DNA of 64,000 nt from Sphingobacterium sp. PCS056 (GCF_023273895.1 NZ_CP096883.1:3720001-3784000); one strand, 5' to 3'; positions 51,362-61,229 are shown, counted from the first letter of the stretch. Translations and numbers: made by a program. The notes: generated by a model from the sequence alone, not told the origin.

Positions 51362-53287
51362 TCATCCAAATACAACAGGAATCTTCATAGTAATGATGGT
51401 TCCACTGGCTCCGGATGATTTAGTGACTTGTACGCTTGCCCTTTTGCCCAGTAACTGCATACGTTCGCGACTGATGATGCCCGAAAGCGACCTATGCGCG
51501 GGATCAACAATTACTTTTCCTATTTTACCACTGTCTTCAATTGTTACGGTTAGAAGATCATCTTCCAATTGAAAACGAATATGAATATCCCCCTCTCCGC
51601 TCTCCAGATCGAGACCATGAAGAATAGCATTTTCAACATAGGGTTGTATCAACATCGGCGGCAGCAATACCCCATCCGGATCCTGAATTTCCGATTGTAC
51701 GATCGTATAGCTAAATGCTTCTTCACAACGCATATGTTGCAGACTGATATAATTTTCCAAGGCCTCAATTTCCTCACTTAATGGAACCCAATCTTCACGA
51801 CTCATTTCCAAACTACTACGCAACAAACGACTGAAACGGTTGAGGTACTTAATGGCTGCTTCCTTTTTATCCAGACGAACGAAACTTTGTACAGCCGCAA
51901 GTGTATTAAAGATAAAATGAGGTTCCATTTGTGTGCGCAACAATTTCTGCTGCAATAAAACCTTTTCTTTTTCTGCTCTGAAACGACGCTGACGAAAGCT
52001 ATAATATAAAAACAGCATCATCATACCCAGTAATATGATACCCAATACCAAAACAGCAAGCCATAAGCGATTTTGCTGCAATTGCAGCTGATTGATTTTA
52101 ATATTCTCATTTAAAGTACGAATGGAACGATCTTTTGCCTGCAATTGATAAAGTGAATTCATCTCCGCCGCGACTTGTGTATTTTCCATTTCATAAACCT
52201 CCTTCTGTATCATCGATACATGTTTCCATGCAGCTATTGCCTGGTCTTTTTTACCTTGCAATTGGTATAGAGCGGCTAAGGCCTCTTGATAAATAATCTC
52301 ATTACTGGCAAATATGACATCTGGGTGTGTTTCCTCTAGATCGGTCGCTTGTTGAATATAGCCTGCTGCCAACGTCTGACGGTTATGCTCAAGATGAAAG
52401 GTTGCTACATTGCAATAGGCAATAAATAGGTTGTTGATAACAACGATCGATTTTTCAGTCTCATAGCGCTGTTCGTCGCTTTGCATTTTTAACAACTGAT
52501 AATGGAGCAGCGAGTCTTTCTGCCCGATGGTGCTAAAATATTGTATCTTGGAATCGTATAGGTAACTTATATGGTACTTGTCGGGATGCTGGTTATGTAA
52601 GGCCTCCAATCTGCGGAGATAAGGCAGAAAACTTGCCGCTGGTTTGTCCCGCATCTTCAATGTCTGAATCAATTGTACCAACACGCGCTGTTTGTGTATA
52701 TCACCCTCGGGCAACGAATCACATAGTGGTAATGCTGCACGGTTCATTTTCTCGGCGAGGTCATATTGAAAAGTTTTCAAGTTGCTTTGTGCAGCGGAAA
52801 GCAACATCGCAGATTTTGCTTGAAAAGATAAATCGATGGTAGAATCTGATAGAACAATCGCTGCTGCTTTATTATAATAGTAGCCAGCTTCTTTTTGCCG
52901 TGACTCCATACTGCACACATTACCCAAGCCATTGTAGATAAGTGCCTTCATTTTAAGGTTGCCGTTTGTCGGTTCAATCAATTCGAGTGCTTGACCAATT
53001 AAAATACGGGCAGAATCTTTTCTCTGCATACCGTAGAGCCGCGCCAATTGATATTTTACCTCCACATGAAGCAGGGTATCTTTTAGGACAGACGGTTTCA
53101 TAGCCATCTGCTGCCATACATGAAGCAGCGAGTCGCTGTTAGTAGATGCTAGGGTCACCTTTTTTAAGGTATCGATCTGCGTTGAAATGGATGTTTCTTG
53201 CTGAAAAATTGGATTGCTATGCTGATAGCAGGAGAAAAGCCAAAAGCATAGCGCTACACAAAGTATCAATCGTGTTGTTTGTCTCAT
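51362..53287 (-). CDS. TPR-containing sensor histidine kinase (LytS/YehU type)
   Basis: 641 aa. A lipoprotein-like N terminus ('ALCFWLFSCYQH') and TPR-like helices fill residues 30-370, presumably in the periplasm. One membrane helix lies at about 405-428 ('LWLAVLVLGIILLGMMMLFLYYS'). The kinase part is of the His_kinase type: phosphorylated His in 'RTQMEPHFIFNTLAAVQSFV' and ATP-binding 'PPMLIQPYVENAILHGL' with 'VTIEDSG'. It overlaps the preceding response-regulator gene by 4 bp (ATGA), so both are translated together and form one system. The signal sensed is unknown; TPRs suggest a protein or peptide. Confidence 0.93.
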   Translation of the reverse strand: MRQTTRLILCVALCFWLFSCYQHSNPIFQQETSISTQIDTLKKVTLASTNSDSLLHVWQQMAMKPSVLKDTLLHVEVKYQLARLYGMQRKDSARILIGQALELIEPTNGNLKMKALIYNGLGNVCSMESRQKEAGYYYNKAAAIVLSDSTIDLSFQAKSAMLLSAAQSNLKTFQYDLAEKMNRAALPLCDSLPEGDIHKQRVLVQLIQTLKMRDKPAASFLPYLRRLEALHNQHPDKYHISYLYDSKIQYFSTIGQKDSLLHYQLLKMQSDEQRYETEKSIVVINNLFIAYCNVATFHLEHNRQTLAAGYIQQATDLEETHPDVIFASNEIIYQEALAALYQLQGKKDQAIAAWKHVSMIQKEVYEMENTQVAAEMNSLYQLQAKDRSIRTLNENIKINQLQLQQNRLWLAVLVLGIILLGMMMLFLYYSFRQRRFRAEKEKVLLQQKLLRTQMEPHFIFNTLAAVQSFVRLDKKEAAIKYLNRFSRLLRSSLEMSREDWVPLSEEIEALENYISLQHMRCEEAFSYTIVQSEIQDPDGVLLPPMLIQPYVENAILHGLDLESGEGDIHIRFQLEDDLLTVTIEDSGKIGKVIVDPAHRSLSGIISRERMQLLGKRASVQVTKSSGASGTIITMKIPVVFG

Positions 53288-54036
53288 TTTTTTATTGATA
53301 GTAGCGTCAATATCGCACTTTTTCGGCGCATGGAAATGGGAATTTCTTCTTTGTTTTTAAGTACGATATACTCTGAGCGGTTAATTCCTGTCACATACTG
53401 CCTATTGACCAGATACGATTGATGTGTCCGTAAAAAATGGGGTGCAGGCAGCAGGTCTTCATAATATTTGAGCGGTTTGGAAATGAGTTCTTCTGTGCCG
53501 TCACTGAAATAGAAAAATGTGTATGGCCCATCTCCTTTGCAATAGACAATATCATTTACGGATACAATCCGCATATTGTTGAGGGTACTCAGCACGATGC
53601 TTTCAGGAAGCTCGCCTACGGACATGCTATTCTGCGTCACTGACAATTGCTGCATCCATTGTGGATGGCTTTGGCGACGTCGTCGAAAGCGTTCCAGTGC
53701 TTCTTTGAGCTCGGTCTGGTCGACAGGTTTCAACAGGTAATCCAATGCTCCGAATTTGATCGCTTTAATGGCAAAATGATTGTATGCGGTAATAAAGATA
53801 ATATTGGGAGGAATAGGATCGAGCTTTTTCAATAAATCGAAAGCTGTTCCATCACGAAGCTGTATATCCAATAAAACCACATCAGGTTGTGTCTCGACAA
53901 TCAGATTTTGAGCTGTACGTACACTGTCTGCCCAACCCAGCAGTTCTGCATCTTTTTCCAATCCGATGAGAAAGCTGATCTCTTTACGGACGGCCGGCTC
54001 ATCTTCGACAATAACAACTTTGATCATAAAGGTCAT
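53284..54036 (-). CDS. LytTR-family response regulator
   Basis: 250 aa; the start MIKVVIVEDEP at 54027 is more likely than ATG 54036 (MTFMIK). A receiver domain (residues 1-120) has the phosphorylation site in 'PDVVLLDIQLRDG' and the switch Lys in 'GALDYLLKPVD'. Residues about 145-250 form a LytTR DNA-binding domain ('SIVLSTLNNMRIVSVNDIVYCKGDGPYTFFYF', 'FLRTHQSYLVNRQYVTGINRSEYIVLKNKEEIPISMRRK'). Partner of the kinase that overlaps its 3' end. Targets unknown; the divergent small secreted protein at 54351 and the GLPGLI-barrel pair are neighbours and could be regulated. Confidence 0.95.
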   Translation of the reverse strand: MTFMIKVVIVEDEPAVRKEISFLIGLEKDAELLGWADSVRTAQNLIVETQPDVVLLDIQLRDGTAFDLLKKLDPIPPNIIFITAYNHFAIKAIKFGALDYLLKPVDQTELKEALERFRRRRQSHPQWMQQLSVTQNSMSVGELPESIVLSTLNNMRIVSVNDIVYCKGDGPYTFFYFSDGTEELISKPLKYYEDLLPAPHFLRTHQSYLVNRQYVTGINRSEYIVLKNKEEIPISMRRKSAILTLLSIKK

Positions 54037-54350
54037 GTATTTATTTACGCTAAAGATAATATATTACTGGGTTTGTTGCTTTAGTTCGTTTACAATTCGT
54101 TTGTAGTTTTTACAAACCGTCTAAAAATCCTCAAGTTGACACTTTTTAAGTTTTGTCCTCGCAATGAGACCAGAATTGCGAGCTCTTATAGTTCAAATTA
54201 GGCCAGTTGTCATCATTGTGTGACGGATTGTAAACCGGAAATAGCGAATCATAAAGGATTTGCACATCTAAGCACAATGGGTATTATTTTTAATCATCAA
54301 TTAACGCCTAGGCTTGTCCTACGCAATGGTTTTACTAAAAAAATGAAAAA
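54037..54350. other. divergent intergenic region
   Basis: 314 bp between the LytTR regulator (minus) and the small secreted protein (plus). CTCGCAATGAGACCAGAATTGCGAG (54160-54182) holds a 7-bp inverted repeat CTCGCAA/TTGCGAG with an 11-base loop, a possible operator. No clear TAnnTTTG promoter. Confidence 0.45.
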
Positions 54351-54728
54351 ATGAAAAAATTATTTATGAGTATGGTAGCGCTGACTGTGATGTCATCAGC
54401 TGCCTTTGCAGATTCAGGTGAAAAAGCTGCTGCAGAAAAATCGGTTAATACAACCACTGTACACAAAATGAAGGTCGGGACAAATGTAGTTCATGTAACG
54501 GAGGAAGTGAAACAAACCCAGACGGGAAATGCTGTCGGTCAAACCTGTGTGTATACCCTCAGAGTTTATAATTCGTCTGGACAGCTGACCACTACACATA
54601 ACCACAGTTATGAGCTGGGGGCCGAAAATGGTTACGGATTCTCTTGGGATAATTGCGGAGCTTATTTTAAACATATGAGAACCAGCTATATGCATATTTA
54701 TCAAGCAGTTGTCTACAACGTAGGTTAA
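54351..54728 (+). CDS. small secreted protein of unknown function
   Basis: 125 aa with signal peptide MKKLFMSMVALTVMSSAAFA. The mature protein has two Cys ('GQTCVYTLRVYNSSGQ' and 'SWDNCGAYFKHMRTSY') that could form a disulfide, and is rich in Thr, Val and Tyr. I do not recognise the family. It lies divergent from the LytTR/kinase pair and upstream of the GLPGLI gene, so it may belong to their regulon. Confidence 0.65.
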   Translation: MKKLFMSMVALTVMSSAAFADSGEKAAAEKSVNTTTVHKMKVGTNVVHVTEEVKQTQTGNAVGQTCVYTLRVYNSSGQLTTTHNHSYELGAENGYGFSWDNCGAYFKHMRTSYMHIYQAVVYNVG

Positions 54729-54841
54729 TGAATTATGTTTAGCCTTTTTGGGTAACGAAGAAGGGCTTTCCTAGTTGCGACATTTTTTTCGCAAGAATAA
54801 GAAGGGCTTTTAGTCTTGTATATGATATCTACTAGAAGGGC

Positions 54842-54882
54842 GCTGTTTCCTATTGCTGTCGATGACGCATATAGGAAACAGC
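54842..54882. terminator. 12-bp inverted repeat ahead of the GLPGLI gene
   Basis: GCTGTTTCCTAT (54842-54853) pairs with ATAGGAAACAGC (54871-54882) around a 17-base loop. It may end the small secreted-protein gene or regulate the next one. An ATG at 54853 lies within the hairpin, which argues against it as the GLPGLI start. Confidence 0.55.
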
Positions 54883-54903
54883 ACTTTCATCACTTTTAAA
54901 TTT

Positions 54904-55686
54904 ATGAAATACTACTTATTATTTCTCCTATTATACTGTTCAGCCGATTATGTACAGGCGCAAAAATTGCAAGTCGAGTATGAATATATTCCTTCTGCTA
55001 TGGCGACTTTTCGTGAACAGGTGTATTATGCCGATGCTGTGAAGACTGCAGTACGCGATTCTATAACGGTCGCTTCTGCTGCAGGCGATGCGGAAAATGA
55101 TGAATTATCTGCTGATTTTTCGATGATGCTGAATACCGGTACAAACTACAGGAGCATCGTGATACAGAAAGATGGGAATAGTGACTTGGTGGAAACGCGT
55201 ACACTCCAAGGAAAGAATTATTTGGTGACAGATAAATTTCCTGATATCGAATGGAACACCAACTATACGGAAACGGACACCTTGGGTCAGTATATCTGTC
55301 ATAAGGCGACAGCGAAATATCGAGGTACGACATTGATCGCTTACTACACAAATGAAATTCCGGTACCGGCCGGCCCTTACAAATTTGGAGGACTTCCGGG
55401 ACTGATCGTGATGTTGTACAATGAAAGTGCTAACCCGAATTACTGGATGCTCAAAAAAGTCTCCTATCCCTACAATGGGGATATCCCGGTAGATGAAAAA
55501 TATATCCTTTCGTTGCCTAAATTATCATTGGAAGATTATGTCAAGAAAGATGAGGTACTGATAGAAGAACAGATGCGCATCATGGAAAGCAAAATGCCTG
55601 TAATGGATGGTGTGACGGTGGAAAGAAATAAAGTACGCGGTACTGTTGAGCAGGTTTATGAATGGGAATCAGTTAAAGGAAAATGA
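54904..55686 (+). CDS. GLPGLI family protein
   Basis: 260 aa from ATG 54904 (MKYYLLFLLLYCSADYVQAQ), which gives a standard signal peptide; an upstream ATG at 54853 would bury it. The family signature 'PYKFGGLPGLIVMLYNE' is present at about residues 155-171. GLPGLI proteins (TIGR01200) occur across Bacteroidota, usually next to a TonB-type barrel, and probably act in the periplasm with it; their exact role is unknown. The end overlaps the barrel gene by 4 bp (ATGA), so both are translated together. Confidence 0.92.
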   Translation: MKYYLLFLLLYCSADYVQAQKLQVEYEYIPSAMATFREQVYYADAVKTAVRDSITVASAAGDAENDELSADFSMMLNTGTNYRSIVIQKDGNSDLVETRTLQGKNYLVTDKFPDIEWNTNYTETDTLGQYICHKATAKYRGTTLIAYYTNEIPVPAGPYKFGGLPGLIVMLYNESANPNYWMLKKVSYPYNGDIPVDEKYILSLPKLSLEDYVKKDEVLIEEQMRIMESKMPVMDGVTVERNKVRGTVEQVYEWESVKGK

Positions 55687-58364
55687 TTAATCATGTTGGT
55701 CTGTATCGCTATCTATTGATGATCGGCCTATGGTCTGTCGTTTATTGTGTGCAGGCGCAGGTAGCTATTCATGGACAGGTAACGACTGCGGGGGTGCCCC
55801 TCGGAGGGGTTCGGGTAGATGCCCGCCTAGCGGGAACTTCGGCCTTGATAGCTTACTCTTTTACAGATGGGAATGGCAGATACCGTTTACTTATAGGTCA
55901 AACAGGTAAAATTGCTGTCAGCTTCAAATCATTAAGCTATGAACCGGTGACAAAAGTAATTGGACCGACGCTGACTGACACCTTGATTAACATAGCGCTT
56001 ATAACTGGCGGTGTGGAGCGACTGCAGGAGATAGTGGTTAACGCAAAGCGTCCTTATAGACGTGGCAGGGATACTATAGAACTGGATGTAAAATCATTTC
56101 TGCAGGGCGATGAACGTAACGTGGAGGATCTGCTGAGAAAGATTCCCGGACTGAATATCGGTAGCGATGGCAGTATCAAAATTGGTGAAAAGGAAGTCGA
56201 GAAAGTCATGATAGAAGGAGATGATTTTTTTGAAAAGGGCTATCGTTTATTGACACAAAACATGTCGGTACAACCGTTGGATAAAGTGCAGGTATTACAA
56301 CGTTATTCGAACAATAAACATTTGAAAGGGATTGAAAATTCAGATAAAGTCGCATTGAACCTACAACTTAAAGAAGACAGTAAAAATCAATGGCTGGGTT
56401 CGGTATCAGCTTCTGGAACGCCGTTCGAACCGTTATTTTACCAAGCCAATATTCATGTGATGAACTTTGGAAAAAGAAACAAGTTTTATTTGTTGGGAAC
56501 AGCTAATAATAACGGTGTAGATGCCGTGGGCAGTATCAATCATTTGCTTTACTCGGGACAAACTGGTGAACCTGGCCAAATCGGTGTCGGTCTCACCACT
56601 CCCACTCTTATCGACAATACTCCCGACCTACCGGGTTTTGATTATAGAAGGACTAATTTTAATCATGATAAGCTACTGTCTTTCAATACGATCTTGAATC
56701 CTTCAAAGCGTCTCAAGATCAAATGGCTAGGTTTTGCAAATCCAACAAAAAAAACGTTCTACCGAAATACAGTGCAAGAATATGATATTGAGGATATTCA
56801 ATTTAGCTATACTGAAGGATATAAACTTGATAAGAAAATAAATAATTATTATTCCAGATGGGAGATGCAATATGATGTCAACAGTCGCTCTACTTTGATC
56901 TACACCGGAAGTCTGGGATCACTGGGTAAATACGATAATGGGGCTCTGCTGCTTAATGGCGAAGGTACCACAGAACTGAGCAAAATGAAGGGCTTTCTGA
57001 CCAACCAGCTCTTAACACATACTTATAAGCTGTCGGACAACGAAGCTATTGTGAGTTCTGCCCGTTGGATTATGCAAAAATCACCATTGGATTATCATAT
57101 CGATCAATATTATTACGAGGACCTGTTTCAGATTAAAGGGATCTCGAATGTCGACCAGCATGCCAAAAATGACCTTCAGTATGTCGGGGTCACATCGCAT
57201 TATGTAAAGAGACAGCAAGGTGGTGACTTTATGGAAGTGGCTATTGCCAATGAATACAAGAATCAGACACTGGTGACTGACTTTATATTGCAGCGGGAAG
57301 ATGGCAGCCAAATCCGCCCTTCGGGATTTTCAAATGGGATCAATTTTAGGACCAATAATACGCATTTCATGACCAAGTATACTGTAAAAAGAAGGAAGTG
57401 GGAATTGACCCCCCAGTTGCGTGCGGGATTTATACAGCGTGATTTACGTCATGATGGCATCGCAACGAGTCAAAATAACTGGTTGATTTCTCCGAGCTTG
57501 TCTACAAAATGGTTAATACATCCTAAGGGGAAGCTGGAAGGCGAACTTTCTTTCCAACAAACTAGTACTGAGCTGATGGATGTCGCGCCAAATTATTTTA
57601 ATACTGGCGTCCGGAATTTTGTAAAAGGCCTCGACGAGATGGCTACATTGAACAACTCTGCTGCGGTAATCACCTATGCCTATGGTAATATGCTGGATAA
57701 ATTTTTCGCCAATTTCTCCTTTGGTCATCAAACAATGTTTGATTACATCAGTAGCCAACGCATACTAAATCCTAATTTTAATCTAACGGAGAAGATATTG
57801 CTGAAAGATAAAAAAACAATGTTTTATAAAGCACAACTCAATTATTATGTCAAGTTGGTAAATGGGAATTTCAGGTTGGATATGGGGGCAGATTTTTCAG
57901 CTTATGAAGCCAGTATCGTCGGTGTAGGAAGGCGTAGCATTGCTTCCAGTTCCTACGACTATGGTGTGTCATTTAGAAGTGTGTGGAAATCCAGATTGAA
58001 CATACATACCGGATCGCAGATACAGATTAGATCTTTCAAGAGTGACAACCAAGATAAACTAAAAAATACCTACAGTTTTCTGCATTTTTTCTTCCATGTT
58101 GTCAAGGATATTCAGGCCAATATGAAAAATGAAGCCTATCATTTTGGTGATTTTCTCTCTGAATCGCCCAAAACATATTTCTTTTCGGATCTTTCTCTTT
58201 CTTATGATGCCAAGAAAATCAAGACCAAATTTAATATATCGGCCAAAAACCTATTTAACAACCGTCAATTTAGGAATGCCATTGTTACTGATACATATCG
58301 GGCTGTAACCGAATACCGCCTTTTGCCGCGCTATTTTGCGCTGGGGATCAACTATAATTTTTGA
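55683..58364 (+). CDS. TonB-receptor-like outer-membrane barrel with carboxypeptidase-like domain
   Basis: 893 aa. Signal peptide ends VQAQ (about residue 26). A carboxypeptidase regulatory-like domain follows ('VAIHGQVTTAGVPLGGVRVDARL', 'FTDGNGRYRLLIG'), then a reduced plug ('LRKIPGLNIGSDGSIKIGEKEVEKVMIEGDDFFEKGYRLL') and a beta-barrel that ends 'FALGINYNF' with the required C-terminal Phe. The plug is of the short kind found in GLPGLI-linked barrels (OMP_b-brl_3 type), and no clear TonB box is visible. It overlaps the GLPGLI gene. The ligand is unknown. Confidence 0.9.
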   Translation: MINHVGLYRYLLMIGLWSVVYCVQAQVAIHGQVTTAGVPLGGVRVDARLAGTSALIAYSFTDGNGRYRLLIGQTGKIAVSFKSLSYEPVTKVIGPTLTDTLINIALITGGVERLQEIVVNAKRPYRRGRDTIELDVKSFLQGDERNVEDLLRKIPGLNIGSDGSIKIGEKEVEKVMIEGDDFFEKGYRLLTQNMSVQPLDKVQVLQRYSNNKHLKGIENSDKVALNLQLKEDSKNQWLGSVSASGTPFEPLFYQANIHVMNFGKRNKFYLLGTANNNGVDAVGSINHLLYSGQTGEPGQIGVGLTTPTLIDNTPDLPGFDYRRTNFNHDKLLSFNTILNPSKRLKIKWLGFANPTKKTFYRNTVQEYDIEDIQFSYTEGYKLDKKINNYYSRWEMQYDVNSRSTLIYTGSLGSLGKYDNGALLLNGEGTTELSKMKGFLTNQLLTHTYKLSDNEAIVSSARWIMQKSPLDYHIDQYYYEDLFQIKGISNVDQHAKNDLQYVGVTSHYVKRQQGGDFMEVAIANEYKNQTLVTDFILQREDGSQIRPSGFSNGINFRTNNTHFMTKYTVKRRKWELTPQLRAGFIQRDLRHDGIATSQNNWLISPSLSTKWLIHPKGKLEGELSFQQTSTELMDVAPNYFNTGVRNFVKGLDEMATLNNSAAVITYAYGNMLDKFFANFSFGHQTMFDYISSQRILNPNFNLTEKILLKDKKTMFYKAQLNYYVKLVNGNFRLDMGADFSAYEASIVGVGRRSIASSSYDYGVSFRSVWKSRLNIHTGSQIQIRSFKSDNQDKLKNTYSFLHFFFHVVKDIQANMKNEAYHFGDFLSESPKTYFFSDLSLSYDAKKIKTKFNISAKNLFNNRQFRNAIVTDTYRAVTEYRLLPRYFALGINYNF

Positions 58365-58877
58365 TGAATATTTGGATGGTATAGTTTCTGTGGATTGGCA
58401 TGTACCAGTACCGCGTCTACATCTAAGCAAAAACATTGTACTCTTTTTTTGTAGTTTGCGTGGAAAGCTCTAGATTACGAAAAAGTAAGCTCTTCATTAT
58501 TAAAACCAACACTTTATTTAATGAGCTTACATGACGAGAAGAACTTCCCACTAAGTTCAATCGTCTACATTCCTTTGTAATATCCCCGATTATTGGGATG
58601 CGCTAGTAGAACTATTCTATGTAATTTTGAATAACAGATCAACGATGCTCCTACTCAAACTTAAGGAGAGGTTAAAAATATTTTCAACGCGATTATGGTC
58701 ATGCAAAATCCTGCAACTATGACACGAAGTGAAAAAACAGGGCGATTAAAGCATTTATTATAGCCACTTAAAAACAGCAAGGAGTATAAATGGTTTGTGC
58801 AAGCATCTATACCAACGGAATGGTTAAAAAAAAGAGAATCAAAAAGAATACTATTTTTAAACAAATAGGAATAAGAT
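58365..58877. other. gap without a supported gene
   Basis: 513 bp with stops in all frames. The part at 58660-58860 has coding-like composition on both strands but no frame or start that can be backed, and may be residue of a lost gene. No terminator after the barrel gene could be identified. Confidence 0.35.
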
Positions 58878-59354
58878 ATGAACAGATTTAATGGTATCCA
58901 TACTAAGATAACCCAAAAGGGAGCCGATTTGGCTAAACAAAAAATAGAAGCTGATTACAGTGAAAAATTTGTTTATGCTCTCCCCGATTGGGCGATGTTG
59001 ACGGGCAATCCAGAGATAATCGGTGTCGTTCAAATTTATGGAAATGAAGGTATTCTGGTGACACAGCAGCGGGTGGATTTTGAAGTTGATTTTGGTGACG
59101 AGCACTCGATCATTTGTTACACAAACTATCTGAATAATCAAATGAATGCTCACTTACCCCTATTGGGTTATGTGCTATTTTACAAAAATGTATTAATCGT
59201 ACAAAAAGATCCAAATTATCCCTTAACATTAAGTGATTTAGAATCGGAAGAAATCATCCGTTACAACAGTAATAATATAAGCACAGATTTTTCTTTTATT
59301 ATATGTAATAAGGAGCTGGAATTAGTGGCTTCTACTGCAGATTTGCGCGAGTAA
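58878..59354 (+). CDS. unknown 158-aa soluble protein
   Basis: A cytoplasmic protein, beta-rich after an N-terminal helix, with no family I recognise. It contains 'FVYALPDWAMLTGNPEIIGVVQIYGNEGILVTQQRVDFEVDFGDEHSIICY' and 'YVLFYKNVLIVQKDPNYPLTLSDLESEEI'. There is no signal peptide. It is a single gene, and its small size and isolation resemble the candidate immunity genes of the 27-39-kb region, but this is only context. NTF2-like copy 4 lies behind it in the opposite direction. Confidence 0.5.
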   Translation: MNRFNGIHTKITQKGADLAKQKIEADYSEKFVYALPDWAMLTGNPEIIGVVQIYGNEGILVTQQRVDFEVDFGDEHSIICYTNYLNNQMNAHLPLLGYVLFYKNVLIVQKDPNYPLTLSDLESEEIIRYNSNNISTDFSFIICNKELELVASTADLRE

Positions 59355-59420
59355 TCCGGCTGTGGACGAGTCTCTTTCAAAAAAGTTATCGCGCAACACA
59401 ACGGAGTACTCTAAAAAGTA

Positions 59421-59445
59421 AAGCCACATCTGTCGACGTGGCCAT
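59421..59445 (-). terminator. terminator of NTF2-like copy 4
   Basis: GCCAC (59423-59427) pairs with GTGGC (59438-59442) in the conserved AAAGCCACATCTNTCGACGT context of the gene family. Confidence 0.65.
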
Positions 59446-59470
59446 TACTAAACATATGATTAAACAGTAA

Positions 59471-59920
59471 TTACTTATAAGAGTTGATAGATTGGGATAC
59501 TTTCCAATTTCCGCCGTCATTGACCAAAGTAATTAAATCGGTCTTGGTAAACCCTTCAAATTGTTGGCTCACTTTTGCAACTACATAGTTACTTGACTGC
59601 TCCACGATTGTGGTGTTTGTCCTACAGTTCAACTGCTCGCCTTTTTGCTTTTTCAATAAGGAGATAACTTCTCGGCGGCTATTCGTTTTATCTGTTGCGG
59701 CTTGGATTTTTTGACTGAATTCAGATGTAAAAAGCTGCTCTACTCCTGTTGACTGCCCTTCGGTCATAACTGCGACATAATGGTCGATAGCGAGATCTGC
59801 TGTCGATAAGTTTACTACTGCTTTTTTAGAATTGTCTCCTACGGGTTTGCCTGCTGCCATGGTGCATGTAGATACTGCGATCAAGGCTGCTACTGCGAAT
59901 GTTTTTGCTAAAGTATTCAT
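59471..59920 (-). CDS. secreted NTF2-like protein (paralogue 4 of 4)
   Basis: 149 aa, signal peptide MNTLAKTFAVAALIAVSTCTMAA, and the same fold as copies 1-3; the most divergent of the four ('SEFSQKIQAATDKTNSRREVISLLKKQ', 'TNTTIVEQSSNYVVAKVSQQFEG'). It lies 16 kb away from the others, so the family spread beyond tandem duplication. The 5' region differs in having an extra 60 bp between start and promoter block. All copies keep one Cys at the 'QLNC' position, which is unpaired in the monomer. Confidence 0.75.
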   Translation of the reverse strand: MNTLAKTFAVAALIAVSTCTMAAGKPVGDNSKKAVVNLSTADLAIDHYVAVMTEGQSTGVEQLFTSEFSQKIQAATDKTNSRREVISLLKKQKGEQLNCRTNTTIVEQSSNYVVAKVSQQFEGFTKTDLITLVNDGGNWKVSQSINSYK

Positions 59921-60019
59921 ATTGTCTTTATGTTATATTGTTAGTTTTTTTGTTCGTAATTGCATCAGCCCCTCATCCACCAACTCAAACTCGGATGTAT
60001 GCTGACGTAATTGTTGATT

Positions 60020-60105
60020 CAAAAGTAGGGTGTTAATCGTGCCTCCTATATGGCAATTAGACTAAACCAACTAAAAACTCGGTGAATGGTAGAAATGGGT
60101 AGGTA
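60020..60105 (-). promoter_or_regulatory. conserved promoter block upstream of NTF2-like copy 4
   Basis: Same block as the other three, with TACTTTTG (complement of 60020-60027) and ACTCGGTGAATGGTAGAAAT; the distance to the start codon is about 100 bp, longer than in the other copies. Confidence 0.55.
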
Positions 60106-60520
60106 AAACTAATTTAATGATCATGCACAGCAAGGCTCTACTTCAATATTTAATACGATAGTTGAGTCAATAAATAGAAGTTGAACGTTCTTTTTATAAG
60201 CTGTGATTTGATCGTGTATGTTGATGAGAGCTCATAAAGATATCTTTTTAAAACAGCTGAGAATTCTATCATTGTTGTGAAAGTTATTATATTAGAGCTA
60301 TAAATAGCGACTTCGTAAAAAAGTGTTTTTGTTGGCATCATATTACTGATGGGATTTTTTGATTCTTTACAGAAAAAAATAACCGCGGTGACTAGTGATA
60401 ACGGGTAACTATTTTACTTGATGGTAGCAAGATCTTGCCAAAGCGTCTTTGTGTGAGTACTAAACTTTAAATCGTAAGCGACGCTGTAACAATTTTAAAA
60501 CGAAAATTAATTTTAAGATC
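60106..60520. other. gap without gene
   Basis: About 415 AT-rich bases between the NTF2-like promoter block and the DinB-like gene. No supported frame, repeat or promoter motif was found; the DinB-like promoter should be near 60450-60510. Confidence 0.4.
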
Positions 60521-60967
60521 ATGATTATCAATACACTAAAGACATTATTCCACAGAGATTTAAACAAATTGATCTCTGAAGTCAAACAGTACAAAAGCGA
60601 ATCTGATATTTGGAAAATTAATGGCCAAATAAATAACTCGGCAGGTAATCTTTGTTTGCATTTGGTCGGCAATTTAAATACTTACATTGGAAGAGAATTA
60701 GGCAAGACAGGTTATGTAAGAAATCGGGAATTAGAGTTTTCATCTAAAGATATATCAAGGCAAGAATTAATTCAAATGGTTGAAAATACGATAGAAATGA
60801 TTAACCAGACATTGGATCATTTTGATGAAAATCTTTTAGAAGCCGAATACCCAATTTTGGTACTTGACAATAAGACCTCTACTGAGTTTTTTTTAGTTCA
60901 CTTAGCCACTCATTTGGCTTATCATCTTGGGCAAGTAAACTATCACAGACGACTAATTGAAAAATGA
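60521..60967 (+). CDS. DinB/DUF1572-family protein
   Basis: 148 aa, a four-helix bundle of the DinB/YfiT-like metalloenzyme superfamily. Metal-binding His positions are seen in 'LCLHLVGNLNTYI' and in the final 'FLVHLATHLAYHLGQVNYHRRLI', the DUF1572 signature. Members are often thiol-dependent transferases or of unknown use. It has no signal peptide and stands alone. The family call is firm. Confidence 0.85.
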   Translation: MIINTLKTLFHRDLNKLISEVKQYKSESDIWKINGQINNSAGNLCLHLVGNLNTYIGRELGKTGYVRNRELEFSSKDISRQELIQMVENTIEMINQTLDHFDENLLEAEYPILVLDNKTSTEFFLVHLATHLAYHLGQVNYHRRLIEK

Positions 60968-61229
60968 AAAAGTGCACAACAGGCCACTGCAAAAATATGG
61001 CTAAACGACTTCGGTTAGATATGGTCATTCCTACTTCGTCCAACATGTAAAGGATAAAACTATGACTTGTTGCTTCATCATATTATGCATGGCACTCCAA
61101 CTAAGGTGAATCAAATGCATATTTAAATAAATTATCCGTAATTAAAATTACTTCATTACCTAAAATTCCTCTGAGACATAATTATTTCTATTAAATTTCC
61201 TATATTAGAGTAATTTAACCAATTAACCG

